Shown one piece after another: positions 43,176 through 55,562 of a DNA stretch of 64,000 nt. The DNA lies in the NCBI GenBank assembly GCA_024220505.1, contig JAKZZE010000013.1:1116001-1180000 (forward strand). Reading direction: 5' to 3'. The notes beneath the pieces are model-generated. The model did not search any database. It saw only the letters and a program-made list of their open reading frames with translations, and was not told where the DNA came from. Each line of letters opens with the position of its first letter. Position 1 is the stretch's first letter. Source of the DNA: Rhizopus arrhizus. Its lineage: Eukaryota; Mucoromycota; Mucoromycetes; Mucorales; Rhizopodaceae. The position numbers and the translations under genes were made by a program.

Positions 43176-43868
43176 GATTAAGAAAAAGTCAACTTTTTTT
43201 TTAGTGTGTGCATCTGTATATGTCGTTCCTGGAGTTTAAATATCGCATCATGTGATTGTATGCAAAAAAAAAAGCTCATTTTTTAGTGAAATAACTTCAA
43301 AAATTAGTTCAATTGAAGCAAAGCTTTGGATCCTCTTTTTTTTTCTTGCCTTTATGGCTCATCAAAATATAACGAGTACTTTTGTGTATGGTGATGGCAT
43401 TGGGGAACTTTGTAAGAGAAGATGAGGAAAAGATCGCCTTGTGAAAATGGATGCTGGTTTGAGTATCTTTTGGACAGAGTAAAGGGAATTGAAAAGTGAG
43501 CTCAAGGATCTAGAATTATCAAAAAATGCTGTAGAAGAGCCAAGGGTTGAATTAGTTGAAAAGAAGCTCTGTTTTACTCTATCAAAGAAATACATTCGAT
43601 AACTCAGATAACAGATCCATCTGGTTATTCGGTGTATCAATCCACAAGACTGTGCTACATATCAATAGGAAGAAATAAAGAACGATAACTTGATCCAAAT
43701 TAGGTACTCGTGCAGAGGTAGTTTTATCATAGACACAAGCAAAAGACAATAGTTCTACTTGGACTAGCTTTTTGGTTGGTGCTGTTATCCCAAGCAGATC
43801 AAGAGATTTAGTTTAGGATAAAAAAAAAAGGAGGGTGGCACTGTGACAGGACAGGACATCAACTTTGC
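43176..43868. other. Intergenic, with decayed sequence
   Basis: AT-rich spacer. Weak ORFs around 43362-43640 lack motifs. The right part may be the 5' portion of the transposase relic that becomes recognisable from 43869. Confidence 0.35.
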
Positions 43869-44200
43869 ATGAACACAAACAATGAAGGAGGCATTCTATT
43901 GCGATGGAGAGTGAAGCAATCTAAAAGAACATTGGTACTGAAAAAGGAGATTGATAGACGGGAACATTGTCGCATTCAACTTTCTCGCTATTCCTCAGAG
44001 TTAAATCACATGAGTAGTTTGAGTAGGTTGCAAAAACAAGATGAAACTAGAGATGCTACAAGGCTTTATCTCAAGAATACGTGATGCGTACAACAGTATT
44101 CTTCTGAGAGAATCTCCAGCATTTGTAGCCATCCTATAGCCAGATGAGATGATTGAAATACTATTTAGATTGTCGAGAATTTGCAAGTTGGTAAATGGTT
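43869..44200 (+). pseudogene. DD34E transposase relic, C-terminal region
   Basis: One frame contains LSRYSSELNHM, a decayed form of the PYSPELNPIE block that carries the catalytic glutamate. Another frame, about 44055-44140, contains ISRIRDAYNSILL, which matches the LRIRDAYNQILF end of the transposase at 12138-12823. Frame changes and stops interrupt it. It is an old relic of the Tc1/mariner-IS630 family. Confidence 0.65.
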
Positions 44201-44228
44201 TCTAAAAGTGGTATAAAATGGTATTTAT

Positions 44229-45465
44229 TTAGGGTTCCAATACAACTTCAGTCAACATGCCCTTTTGAAGATCACTCATCAAGATTTCTTCTGCTTTTCC
44301 TAAATCATCTGCCGAGACCTAATGAATAATTAGAGAATGTTGACAAAAAAAAAAAAAAAAAAAAAAAAAAATTACCAAAACATTAGCACTTTTAAATGTA
44401 CTGAGATATAATAAATTCATATGAGCAGTGAGTGGACGAGAAATAGACCAGACGATACCACATCGATCCAAGTTAGAACCAGCTAAATTGACTTGGATAA
44501 CACGGTATCTGGGTGAATCTTCATCTTGAAAGATGCTTTCTTCACTAAATAAATCCAAGATGGTTTGATTAGCGATGAGTGATATACCTTCGTTGGATGC
44601 TGTATAAGAAAAGAATCTACTGTGAATGCATTAGGTCCAATCGTCCAATGACACTCTCTTACCTGTCACTCTTTCCACCAGGGTAGATTAGTTCTGGATA
44701 AGACAAGATCTTGAGGACTGTCATGGCCCAATCTGACTTTAAATGTGGATTCAATCCAACGCACTGCAACTCATCTGTCAGCACACACTTTTCAAAATTT
44801 TCATGCATCAGTTCGATTCCTTCGTTCGAGGAATGGATCGAGTTGGATGGTGGTGAGTGGCCTAGGTGATCATTGAGCGCTTCTTGATCAAATTCATAAT
44901 TCAATTCTCTTAGCAGTTCAATCGCTTGCACCAGTCGTCTCTCTTTGACCTATCCATCGATTAAACACAGCCAGAATGATCAGAGCCTCTTACCAAAACA
45001 AAATCCGTTTGATAGGTCGACATGTAAAAGATCGAAAACTTGGCTTGAGCCAAAGGGCCCGAGATATCACTGATACGCTTTCCACTGGCACCTATCTTAT
45101 TTTAGATTCCGCACAAGATGACTCAAGTTGACAGTTACCTTGGCCTCCTTCATCATCCACTTGCAAGACACGATAGACATCATTTGAGAATCGCATGTCA
45201 TGGCATCCAGTCATGGTCAGTGGAGGAACAAAGTCTCGATCGATCACTTGTTTATCGGCCACAATCGATATCTCATAAGCATTTTCTGTAAATGAAAAGA
45301 AATATCGGAAACTAATCAATAAGATTCAGTGAAAGTCTAAATGAATTCTATTTACTCGTTGGTGTCTTGAAAAAAGCATGATTTTACAATCGCATGCGTT
45401 ACATGTTGCAAGTGAGACTGAGGGAAATGAAGTAATTTGACTTTACAGGGTAAAATGGTAATCAT
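44229..45465 (-). CDS. CASTOR/GATSL-like ACT-domain protein
   Basis: Six exons: 45465-45356, 45311-45139, 45091-44994, 44949-44663, 44619-44376 and 44318-44229. Introns are 43-57 bp and all phases agree, giving 333 residues, close to the 329 of human CASTOR1. The start MITILPCKVKLLHFPQ is followed by FFSFTENAYEISIVAD. A first ACT-type unit contains PLAQAKFSIFYMSTYQTDFVLV and a second contains PLTAHMNLLYLSTFKSANVLV. In animals CASTOR1 binds arginine and controls GATOR2/TORC1. In fungi this family's ligand is unsettled, so amino-acid sensing is inference from the fold. The intron at 44319-44375 contains a 29-nt A/T tract. Confidence 0.9.
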
Positions 45466-45485
45466 CAAAGAGTGAGAATAAAAGC

Positions 45486-45516
<31 letters not shown>

Positions 45517-45595
45517 AAAAAAAAAGAGATCAAGAGTGACACAAGAGGAGATTGAACAGCAACAATAAAAAGTCGGAAATTTTTTTTTTTTTTTT

Positions 45596-47304
45596 TCAAC
45601 TTTTTAATGGCAAGAGAGATTGAATGGCCTTTTCATACATGTAAGGAGAGTGATCCATCAGCATACTTTTAGAAAATAAGACTTCTGAAAACCTTTCGTG
45701 TACATCATCACACCGACTCAGCCTGACTTTATTTCCAGTGGCCGTGATCCAATACACCGTCCCTGGTGGATACATCTTTTCGGCCGTCATGTCTGCCCGC
45801 ATCGTCTTGATCGTCGCCCAAAACCAACGATCGTCCACGTCTGACCTGCCCTTCATCTTTTCCACCACACGACCCATGATTTCCTCGGCCGCGTTTCGTT
45901 CGACGTGCAAGGTCCGTGCGACATTTTTGAAATCCTGCAAGAGACCCAGGCTGAGACAGCTGACCATGTCGTACCCGTGCACGACGGTGGTCACCAGGCC
46001 GGCACAGCGCTGACTGAGCGAGATCGAGACCACACCAGGAGGACCATAAGCATAGCAGTGGATCGGTCGACCGACCGGCAGGCCTGATCTGGCCGAGGTC
46101 GTGTGCTGTCCGTTGACGGACTGAGCCCAGAGCACACAGAGCAGGCTGGCGACGCCGCCTCCGAGTGAGTGACCGCAGAGGACGAGTGAGTAGGTGGGGT
46201 AGGTCAGCAGGCCGTCTCGGATCGTCTCAAACACCTTGCCCTGGGTCAGCCGTTGGGCGGCCTTGAGCATCCCGCTGTGGGCCAGGTGGCGTTCGCCGTC
46301 GAGATCGAGGGGTGAATAATCAAAGCTGAGGTCGGTCAAGAGGTCACTGAGGCCCAGGGTGCCTCGACAGGTCAGCACGATCGCTTGAGAGGCATGGTCG
46401 ACCGTGACATAATGCACCAGGGTCTTCAGGTGCGAACCCAGCAAGGGCTGTGGATCGGTATAGGATGAGAGCAAGATGTCGTCGACTGAGTTGCGGGTAT
46501 GATGGGCAAAGGCCTGATGGTTTGGATGATGGGTGCTCGGTAGGCTGGCAGGGATATCGCCGATGCCCAAGATGCGCATGAAGGATTCACCATAGGCGGC
46601 GGTGGCATAGTGGATATAACGAGCGATGGGGTATAGGATCTCACAGGTCGGCTGTGCATAATAAGGCGGTGGGAGAGATCGATCGGTTTCGTACAAGACC
46701 GTGGTTGGTATCGGACGGTGTGTGAGGTTCTGGAGGACAGCAAAGGCTGTCAGAGCTTTGGTGAGACCGGTCAAGATGGCCATCTTGCCTGCCTTGGCCA
46801 GATCAAAATCGGGGTCATGAAGAAGCTCTTTGGTGAGTCGGGTGATGATGTAAGCAATCGCGCGTGATGTCTCATTCGATCCAAAGAGCGTGTCAAAGAT
46901 GCGAACGGATTCTTCGGCGGCCTACTGAATGTGAATAAAACGTCTTGTCTTTGAACCGTTACCTTCAGTCCATATTGAATCGTCCGTGAGGTGAGTTGAA
47001 GGCCGGTGATGGTGAACAGTTCGGCTAGTGAAAAAGTATGGCTCACGAGGTCCAATCCGGCCAGTGTGTATTTTTCAAGTGATGATTCGTCTGAAGGATG
47101 TAAGTTTTTAGCAGTTGTAATCATGTTGGATAAAGCGTTCCTGGATAATCCCAAGGAGAATAAAGTACCCTGTTTGGCTACTTCAAACAAGCTGTCTACT
47201 AAAACAGATGAACATCGAAGTGAAATACGTGTGGCAAGTGAAAAACGAGTGATTGTGTTTGCCAAGTGAGGTGATAATAAAGAGGATTCATCGTTTGTTG
47301 TCAT
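45596..47304 (-). CDS. Class 3 lipase (diacylglycerol lipase-like)
   Basis: Two exons (47304-46963 and 46921-45596; 41-bp intron) give 555 residues. An N-terminal helical region of about 190 residues precedes an alpha/beta-hydrolase core with the nucleophile elbow GHSLGGG. The preceding VLTCRGT strand (oxyanion region), a downstream aspartate and the C-terminal histidine in the SPYMYE area are consistent with lipase_3. This family cleaves acylglycerols, often diacylglycerol, at membranes. A second in-frame ATG at 47316 adds four residues and cannot be excluded. Third-position GC is clearly higher than in the surrounding repeats, as in the other conserved genes here. Confidence 0.9.
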
Positions 47305-47625
47305 TTTAAAAACCAAAAAAAAAAAAATTAAAAAAAAATGAAAAAGCCAACAATTAGTTCCCTACTTTTTTTTAATTTATTCTTTTTTATTTTTTTTTGG
47401 GGTTCTCTTTATTTATTCAATTTTGTAGATCAAAAGTTTATTTCCCCACACACACATACAACAATAATAATTAAAACAATCACTGTAGCTTTGTAAACTG
47501 ACGATGATAAACCTAAAATATTTCTTGTTTGCTTTTTTATTTTTTTTTATTTTATTTTTTTTGCGGAGAAATATGTGTGTGGGGTTTGCACAGCATTTGG
47601 GTCGAACTCCCCTGAATGTTTCTGC

Positions 47626-47656
<31 letters not shown>

Positions 47657-48000
47657 TTCTCATGATTTCCTTGTGTAAACAAGTAGGTAAGACACAATGT
47701 GAACACAAAATCTATTTAAGAAATATTTTTTATACAGTCGTTCCACTGCCAAATCAAGGACCTTCTAAAAAAATCTATGAATTTTAAAATAAAATTAGGC
47801 AACTTTCCGAAAAAAGGAACTCCTTAAATAACCATCAATTGTAGCAGTCACATCTCGATGCGTTTATCAAATGCTTTATTTGCAGATACACACTTTTACT
47901 GACAACAATATATCAAATGTCGTCTTCTTCATCTATCAACATTTCTCAATACCTTTTTATTTAAAGAATAGCTTCTGAATATGCTATTGAGTCTTTGGCC
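47305..48000. other. Intergenic, simple-sequence rich
   Basis: It contains T-rich runs (47365-47400, 47536-47562) and an A-run of about 27 (47626-47652). It includes the lipase promoter side. No supported gene. Confidence 0.45.
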
Positions 48001-48009
48001 AATATCCCA

Positions 48010-49300
48010 TTTTGCAGACGAAATGGAATTTGACGCTTAGTTTCCCAATGTTGCTATTCATCAAGCCAATTGGAGCAAACGTCAGATTCTTGTTAACAAG
48101 AGATACGCCACTGCTGTTTTCCATATGTCTGAAGAGGCATTAAAAGCTTCTTGCGTTATTTCATATGTGAGGACCGTAAAACAAAAATGATAAAGAAGCA
48201 ACCAACGTGTCAGTAAAACGGATGGGATGCAGTGGCAATACTCAAGCTATGATGAACAAGATGACTGAATCTGCCCAACAGAGGGGATTAGCAACCAAAT
48301 TTGCCAAGGAATTGAGAATTGAACCTCGCGTTGCTCAGATGGTGGAAAAACTACAGAGAAAAAGAGGAAATGCCTTACAAAAAAATCCTTTGTTAGTAAT
48401 GGCAGTAAAAGCATTTTTAATAACAAGCACGACAATCACATAAAATAAATTGGTCAATGACGATCCTCAGTTAGCCGTAGACGATATTATCGAAAAACTA
48501 GCTGCTCAGTTCGAGGAATTTAAAATATCCAATCGCAACTCAACCATCACTTCAAAAATAACATGTATATGACAATAAAGAAGCCTACAATTGAAACTGG
48601 AGTGAGAAATTCTATGGACACCTTACAGGATAGATATGAATGGCTTATAAAATGGAAGGATACCGATCTTGATTTACAAAAAATTATGTATTTATAGATG
48701 AGGTCGGCTTCCACATTAATATGAGATTTGACTGGGATAAATCCGCTAGTGGAACTCCTGCACAGTAAAAGCACCAAAAACTAAATAACTATGGCATGCA
48801 ATTATCGGTGCTATACACCCATCTCGTGTTCTTCTTATCACATCGAAGAAACCATCTCCAAAAAAAACCTAAGCCGGCTCCCAAACCCAAAAAGACTAGA
48901 AAAGTTAACAGTCGAAAAAATAAAGAGCTGCATCACCAGACAACAGCGAACATGACGGTAAGGCTCCTCAAAGGTACCCCTACTCAATACTTTGTTAGGT
49001 TTATGGGCGACCTTCTCAATGCCATGGGTATAGGTGAGAATTTGTAAGGAGTTATTTAGTATTGAATAATGCTTCAATTCACAAATTACAGCATTTGAGA
49101 CGAAAAATAGAAAGTAGAGGACACAAATTGATTTTTTCGCCACCTTATTCTCCTGAGCTGAACCCTATCGAACAGTTTTGGGCGATAGTTAAAGAGTAGC
49201 TCAAGCACCATCGAATGTTGATAGAAGAAAACTTATCGAGTAGAATTGCTGATGCTTGTAATCAAGCTCTTATTAAAGGATCAAGGTTGATTTCAGCGAT
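48010..49300 (+). pseudogene. DD34E transposase relic, heavily decayed
   Basis: Recognisable pieces in shifting frames are an N-terminal DNA-binding segment (about 48270-48420), LVNDDPQLAVDDIIEKLAAQFEEF (about 48450-48525), and the first core block FIDEVGFHINM (about 48690-48730). There is also a Lys/Pro-rich insertion (48850-48900), VLNNASIHK (about 49065), where the second aspartate is N, and PPYSPELNPIEQFW (about 49140-49185). Many stops and frame changes are present. It is another member of the same superfamily as 12138 and 12933. Confidence 0.8.
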
Positions 49301-49304
49301 CTTT

Positions 49305-49645
49305 CAATTGCCTTTTTTGATAGCTGCAATTACGATTCGTGACAGAAATCGTTTCACAATGAAAGACGTGAGCTACACGGGTAATTCAGATCTACTGGAC
49401 ATATCCAGAAGGACACTACCTGAAGAGCATCCTGTTCTCCACACTTTGGAATGAATAGATTGCTCTTGTTTACTGTTGTGAATGTTGTGTTCTGAAGTAG
49501 CATGCATGAGCGTTGTTCGCTTCCTGGCCACTACTTGGGGTCAGGGCATATTTTTCAGTTTAATAGAAGGCTCTGGTGCCTGTGGACGCTGCGTGGCTGC
49601 GTTGACCGACTGGTGAGATATTTTGTTGGAAAGAACCAGTGATTT
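49305..49645 (-). pseudogene. LINE ORF1 fragment
   Basis: On the minus strand this aligns by eye with the first part of the LINE ORF1 at about 6695-7013, including the segments around 49500-49640 and 49320-49450. It has scattered substitutions and indels that break the frame. It ends just past the ORF1 start codon region and abuts the decayed transposase on its other side. Confidence 0.8.
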
Positions 49646-51020
49646 TTTTTAGTAAGTCCTTGATTTGGCAGTGAAGCGACTGTAGAATTTTATAGTAAGG
49701 ATGAAAAAGAAGCTTTTGTGTGTGTGTGCATTGAGAGATTTGCCTTTTTTGATTTTATATTACGGATTTATACATGAAATAGGAAAAATAAAAAGCATCG
49801 CTCTCTTTTCGTGCGAGGACCATCATCTGCATGTAAAAATACCGGAAATGTGAATCCATTTGGAATTCGCACGTACACTTTACTTGTGATTACAACAAGA
49901 GGATATTGAATGTAATTTTTTGACTAGAAAAATATGCTTGTTGAATGAAAGCAATTCATTTTAAATTCTCAAAAGGTCTCTTGCTTTCACTATCCATATT
50001 TCTCTCTTTATGCATCGCTGGTCAGGAAGTAGAGTTAACTTTATGCTCAATACCCACACACGTTGGTCGCAGCTCCTGATGACTAGCTTTAGCCTGAACA
50101 AGGTTGACGTTACATCCACCACGACTGTAGTTGTTTCAATTCAGAACCTTCTTTGTGCAACCCACGCAGCTGTTGTTTCTACCCCTTTCCTTGTCTTGCC
50201 TCTTTTATCATTTTGTAGTAGAAAACTCCTACGTCTATTTAAATCTGCAGTTGATATTCGTCATTCATTTGTTCATCTTTGTTTATGTGGTCTATTTCAT
50301 CTACATCTATCTGCATGCACATGCAGTCGAAAGTTTTTAGATTAAAATTCGAAAGGCTCAACAAAACAAGATATTTTCTTCATGACAACCCTAGATGAAA
50401 ACGAGCTGTTCTATTCAAGAAGCACAGTATATGTAATTTTACATGAATTTCTCTCTATCTCTTGCTGTTATACCAGGATTGTATTTGCCTTTTTGAATTC
50501 ATTATTGAGAGATGGCCCTTGTTTTTTTTATTGTCAGTCAATCTTTACTCATTCATCTTTTATACCCAAAAGATTGATGGCTGAACTTTATGTCTTATTT
50601 CTTTTGTTTTATTTTGGGCAATTACCAAAGTGCTTGATAGTTGATTTATTAAAGGTGCATTTCAATTGAAATATATATCTTTATATTCAGATATGTATTT
50701 TCTAATTTTATTTCTTATAAAGAAGCATACAGTCAGGCTTGTGGGTTTTGTCGACAAATGAAATCCATTGTTTGGTTTGCATAGAATTGATTATCGGTTA
50801 AATTCAGATTAGTTTGTCGATTGATGTTGAAGTAATCGTCGATTTGAATTAGAGTATTTTTTCGATTTGAGTCAAAGTATTTTGTCAAAATTGTAAGGCC
50901 ATGTCGAAAGATCTCGAAGTAGTTTCTTGCCTGAGGAGCACTATACAGATTACTATCAAAAGACCTTCTTTTAAGCCGAAATGTGGAATATCTTAAAAAG
51001 CTTAGATACAAAATTCGAGT
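49646..51020. other. Non-coding, no convincing gene
   Basis: ORFs of 60-110 codons here have skewed hydrophobic composition and no motif. A short (GT)n run occurs near 49717-49728. Nothing further was recognised. Confidence 0.4.
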
Positions 51021-51024
51021 GGTT

Positions 51025-51200
51025 TATTGTACGAAAAGGTATAAAACTCGATTGTACCAAGAGTTGTATGTTCATTGACCAAACTGACTTTCATGTCAAT
51101 ATGAGGAACACTTAGGCTAGATCAGCAACAGGAATTCTTGCCGTATTGACGATAACGAAAACAAGGACATAATTCATTCCTCTAGTATTCTTCATGTAGT
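51025..51200 (+). pseudogene. Transposase core fragment
   Basis: The frame reads CMFIDQTDFHVNMRNT, a stop, then ARSATGILAVLTITKTRT. This corresponds to the first catalytic block and the following strand of the DD34E transposases (compare FLDESAFHVNLKRS...AVVTVPKSRA at 13608-13700). It is only about 60 codons long and isolated. Confidence 0.7.
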
Positions 51201-52755
51201 CTTGAAGAAACTAGCATCAAATGATACAACGACTACCCACGACAATTATTTCTTTCCAAACCGACAGAACCCACAAGCCTGACTGTACGAGAACTAAATA
51301 ATGCAAGAAAAAGGAAATGAAAATAGCTGTAACCAAGAATCATTTACAATTACTTTAAAGAAAGATAATAAAAACTATATCATTTTACTGTAGTTGATAA
51401 TCAATAAATATTTATCATTGTTTATGGCTTTGGAAAAATTGTTCATCACATTCATAATAATGTTTTCATTACCCCTTCTTCAAATTGTTTGTTGTTAATA
51501 TGTGCCAAAGCATTCATTCTGACCGAAAGCATATCTTTATCCTGATGCATTTAAGATTTTCCTGGGTGATTTCTATTGATAAAACAGATAGAAAAATACG
51601 AGTATGCATAGATGGTGTGAATTTCCTTGTAGAAGGGCCGATTTAGGTGTAATTCTGTTATCATCCATTCTAATGTTTGAGACAACGGAAACATAAGCGG
51701 TCTTTTGTTCCAATCATCCATTTCTCAGAACCATCCATTGAGCGTATTGCAAAACCAGACACAAAAAATACTCTAGCCTGGTATTGATTCACGCATGTTG
51801 ATAGCATTGACATAATTTGACAATCACTGGATAGAGAATTCAATTTTGCACCAAATCATAGCACAAAGAATGAACAAGACCGGACGATAACTTTAAATTT
51901 AAATACTTTTATTTCGATCCTATCTTTATTAGCTTAAAGAAGACTTGAGATTGAATGACAAAAGATAGTGACGACAGATATGACTTGACAAAAATTTCTA
52001 TAAACAGAAACACGGCTATTCATTCTAGTTGATATCTATCAGGATCTATTCTTATTTCATTTTATAAAAATGGAGCCGGCAACAGTAAGGCTGCACCTTA
52101 TTGGCGTGTAAAAACGTAACACAGTTGTCATCAAATAATTTAGTTGCGTGGGTTGTGAAGTAGATGCTGTCTATGAAAAACTAAAAAAAGCCATAAAATT
52201 TTTCTTCTATTGTCAATGTTATCACACATCTTGCTTATTGAATCCCAAAAAAAAGGGGGATGTCAGGGCCCAAATACTTTTTTTTATAAATCCAATTGAG
52301 CGTGTCATGTTTTTTGAGCATTTGGATTGGTTGGAGAGGACAAAGCTTGAATTTACCATCAACAAGCTATTCAAAGCGGCACCTTAACTAACTGCTGCAC
52401 TTTGTTCTGGTCATTAGCAACCAGAAGGGCCAGATCAAGTGGGACCATGGGCCGACACCAAGATAGCATTTTTGAAATTACTGTTTTCAAGAATCCAAAT
52501 TGCGCTGCAGGCATTGTTTCTTGATGATCTTGAAGGCTCTGAACTTTTTTTTTGGCTGGAAGAAGGTATGGTACTCCAAGTGAGAGCTTCTGCCATCATT
52601 TGGTGTCTGTCATGCGAAATCATTTTAACATCAGCGAAAACAGTTGCGCAAAGTTCTTTTGTCCTCATTTTGCCGGCTCGAAAATAGGCGGTTGGCGGGA
52701 TCTCAAAGAGGACGGATAAAACAAAGTATTCTTGGTTGTATTTTTTTTTTATAAA
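51201..52755. other. Intergenic with possible transposase shadow
   Basis: Mostly AT-rich. An ORF at 52148-52387 contains INPIERVMFFEHLDWLERTKLEF, which loosely matches the HPIDRNSEEKIQERLDWVRKW region of the local transposases, so it may be an old relic. Otherwise only promoter-type sequence for TEL2 is expected near 52700. Confidence 0.35.
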
Positions 52756-55562
52756 ATGGCAACTGCACAAACATTCATTAACCAACTTGAAGCACTCGAT
52801 CAGTCTGTTCGATCTGATTCCCTCGAAAGTGTCTTGAGCTGTATTCAAAACCCTTTAGAGTGGTTCAGCCCTGATTCGCCACTTAGTCCTTCTCAGCAAT
52901 TAGCCATCGTGCGCGATTCCAGTTGGAAGAAACACCTCTTCACCGTCTTTCACGACATCTTGCCCTCCTGGGCCTTTTCACTTTCAGGCTACCGTCATTC
53001 GGTGCTGTCGACAGCTTGGATAGAACACAGCCCGAGTGCGATCGGTGTGGTCATGGCCAAGACGAGTTTACCTGTTTTGCTAGAATGCGTATCAGCCGAT
53101 CGATCCCTGGACACCTTGGAGATGATCGCGGCAGGTCTAAAGCATGTGGTTCTAACGGCATTCAAGCTATATCCTGCTGGACTTGAGCCTGACGAAATAC
53201 CGTTCTTTTGCTCGCTGCTGTGCTCCATACCCGGACGATTGACCAATGCGCTGGGAGGAGGGGAAGCAAGAGCATGGTATAGCGATCGAGTGTATTATGG
53301 TCGACTGGCTCAATCAGTAGCTCAACATGCAGTCTCTGTCCGATTCTCGGGTGAACTTTTGGGCAAGATGATACGTCAGGGTTATGAAGGTAGCTGTGGG
53401 TTATAAAAGACAGAAAGATTAATCATTGTTATAGATCAAGCCATTGCTTCTCTTTTTCCTATCGCTCTTCAGTCACCCACACCATTTCCTTCCATCTTTG
53501 AATATACCACTTCTGTGATCTCCACAGCCGATCAGATCACCAAAGCTGTCCTTTCCTATGCACTCCGGCATGCCATCCAGGCTCAAGCGCTAGCACCTGT
53601 CTTGTTTGACGTAGATCAAACACTGCGCGTCCAGGATTTCTTGCTCTGTGCCTTGCTCCGTTTGGCCAAATGGAGCTTAGCCGATGACCGACTGGCCAAA
53701 TTAGCTGTGGCCACCGCTCTCTGTGCTGGTCTCGATCTCTTGCCAGCGACAAAGCAAGTCATTCAATTGTGGTCAGATCCGGTCTTCATTAAACACGCTG
53801 CCTATCGAGAGAAAGAATGTACGTAGACAGATAGACTGGGAGGGCTTGAACTGATCTGTATCATAGACGTAACGACAGGTGTGCTTGTGCTTTTGGGATA
53901 TCTTGACGATGATGCCATTCGTAATAACATCATGCCTAGCACACGATTAGTCATGAGTGTTTCATTTTATTTTGATCAAGCAGAGATGATGACTGCCAAA
54001 CTTGGAGCACTGATAGCAGAGGCTGTTTCCAGTCGATTGGATGCAAAGCCTTTGAATACGGGGTTGTTGGATGGAGATGATAGGTTATTGGCATTAAAGC
54101 AAATTATAAAAAATCCAAAGGAAGGTAAGCATGAAGGTTACAGCGACAAGAGTGAAAATCTGATGCGGTCTAGATATTGTAATGAACGACAAAGAGGAAG
54201 AAGCGACAGTGGATCCCTTGGTGGAAACAGACGATGAAGAGGAGAAAGAGCTGGATCCAGATGCAAGTTATCTTCCTCAAGAAGAAAGTAAACGAAAAAA
54301 AAAGCGCAGATGCAAAACAAGTTTTCATTTTTTTTTTTCTAGGCGAAGAAGAGTTTCAAGCGTATGCAATGGAAGAAGAATCAGACGATGAAGGAAATAG
54401 GAGAGAAACAAAAAATCATAAAAAGCCTGCCTTTATACGCGATTTGGTACGTTACTTGGCTGATAAAGAAGATCCGGTCCGACTTGAGATTGGATTAAAA
54501 TCAGCAGAAGAAATGATCCGACAGTCCACAGGAAATGGAACTGAATTAGGTAACACCTAAAGATCCTAGACAGTGATACTCATGTGTGTGGTTAGATGAA
54601 TCTTGTAAAGCGTTGGCGGAGCATTTGATTAGCTTTCCAGAGACGTTTGAAATTGACCATTTTCGACAGTTGCAGCAGAATGCATTGACTGCCCTGATCG
54701 CAAGCGTGCCAAAGAAGGTGACGGGCTATGTGATTGATACGATGTATGACCGAAATACGTCCGCAGGACAATCACAGGTCATTTTGGCCTCCATCACGTT
54801 AGCCGTTCGAGAACTAGCTGGATGGAGCCCCAAATCAGGCGAGACCAGTACAGGTTTGGTAGAGGAAGGATTGGCAGAGCGATTGGGTACCTCTTTGTTT
54901 ATATCCAAGAGATTAGAGGTGGAAAAGAAACGAAAGACAGAAAGGAATCGATTGGCAGGCTTGGCCGGCCCTGTCTTTTTCTTTCCTTTGCTTGTCGGAT
55001 GGTGGGAAGGTGCCCAAGGACGTATAAAGTAAAGTAGAGTTGTATCGATGACACGCGTTGTTTATCTATTTGTAGGTATTGGATTGGAAATAACCAGCTA
55101 TTGATCGAAAGGTTTATTATGACGTTAAATATCATTTTGCACAGTTCAAGTAAGTTTATCATGAAACATATACAAAAAAAGTGCTCGTTTTTATTCAATA
55201 ATAAAAAGCAAATACACCTGATAAACGAAGTATTGTAAGAGAATATTTTGAATTTGCATTATCCATGAGATATGCAAATATTACTTGTAAAAGATCATTA
55301 TTGCTTGGAATTGAAGTCATTATCAATCAAAGTTATAAAGATCAAGAGACTTTATTGTTTCAAGATTTCACAAGAGAATTGGTTGAAACAAAAGAGTGGT
55401 TGGAAGGTAAGATGGAATCTAGAGGAGTTTACGAAATAACATGAACTCGTTTATGTAGAAATTTTAGAAAATTCAACCGCTGATGATCAACTTAAAGAAT
55501 TAACGATAAGGATCCTACTACGATTATCAGAAATAAATCAACAACAATTATTAAAAATGTAA
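52756..55562 (+). CDS. TEL2: TEL2 (telomere length regulation / TTT complex)
   Basis: Nine exons: 52756-53389, 53435-53818, 53867-54124, 54174-54296, 54343-54549, 54596-55028, 55076-55149, 55209-55406 and 55459-55562. Introns are 45-59 bp with consistent phases, giving 804 residues. It is an alpha-helical repeat protein. The diagnostic Tel2 region is PAFIRDLVRYLADKEDPVRLEIGLKSAEEMIR, preceded by an acidic linker (VETDDEEEKELDPD) that in other species is the CK2/R2TP docking site. Tel2 with Tti1 and Tti2 folds and stabilises PIKK kinases (TOR, ATM, ATR and others) with Hsp90. The C-terminal exons match the helical end of the family. The start gives MATAQTF; codons upstream lie in a T-run. Confidence 0.92.

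Noticed and set aside
50010..50669. ORFs of 69-111 codons
   Set aside because: Skewed hydrophobic composition, overlapping frames and no motif or splice partner.
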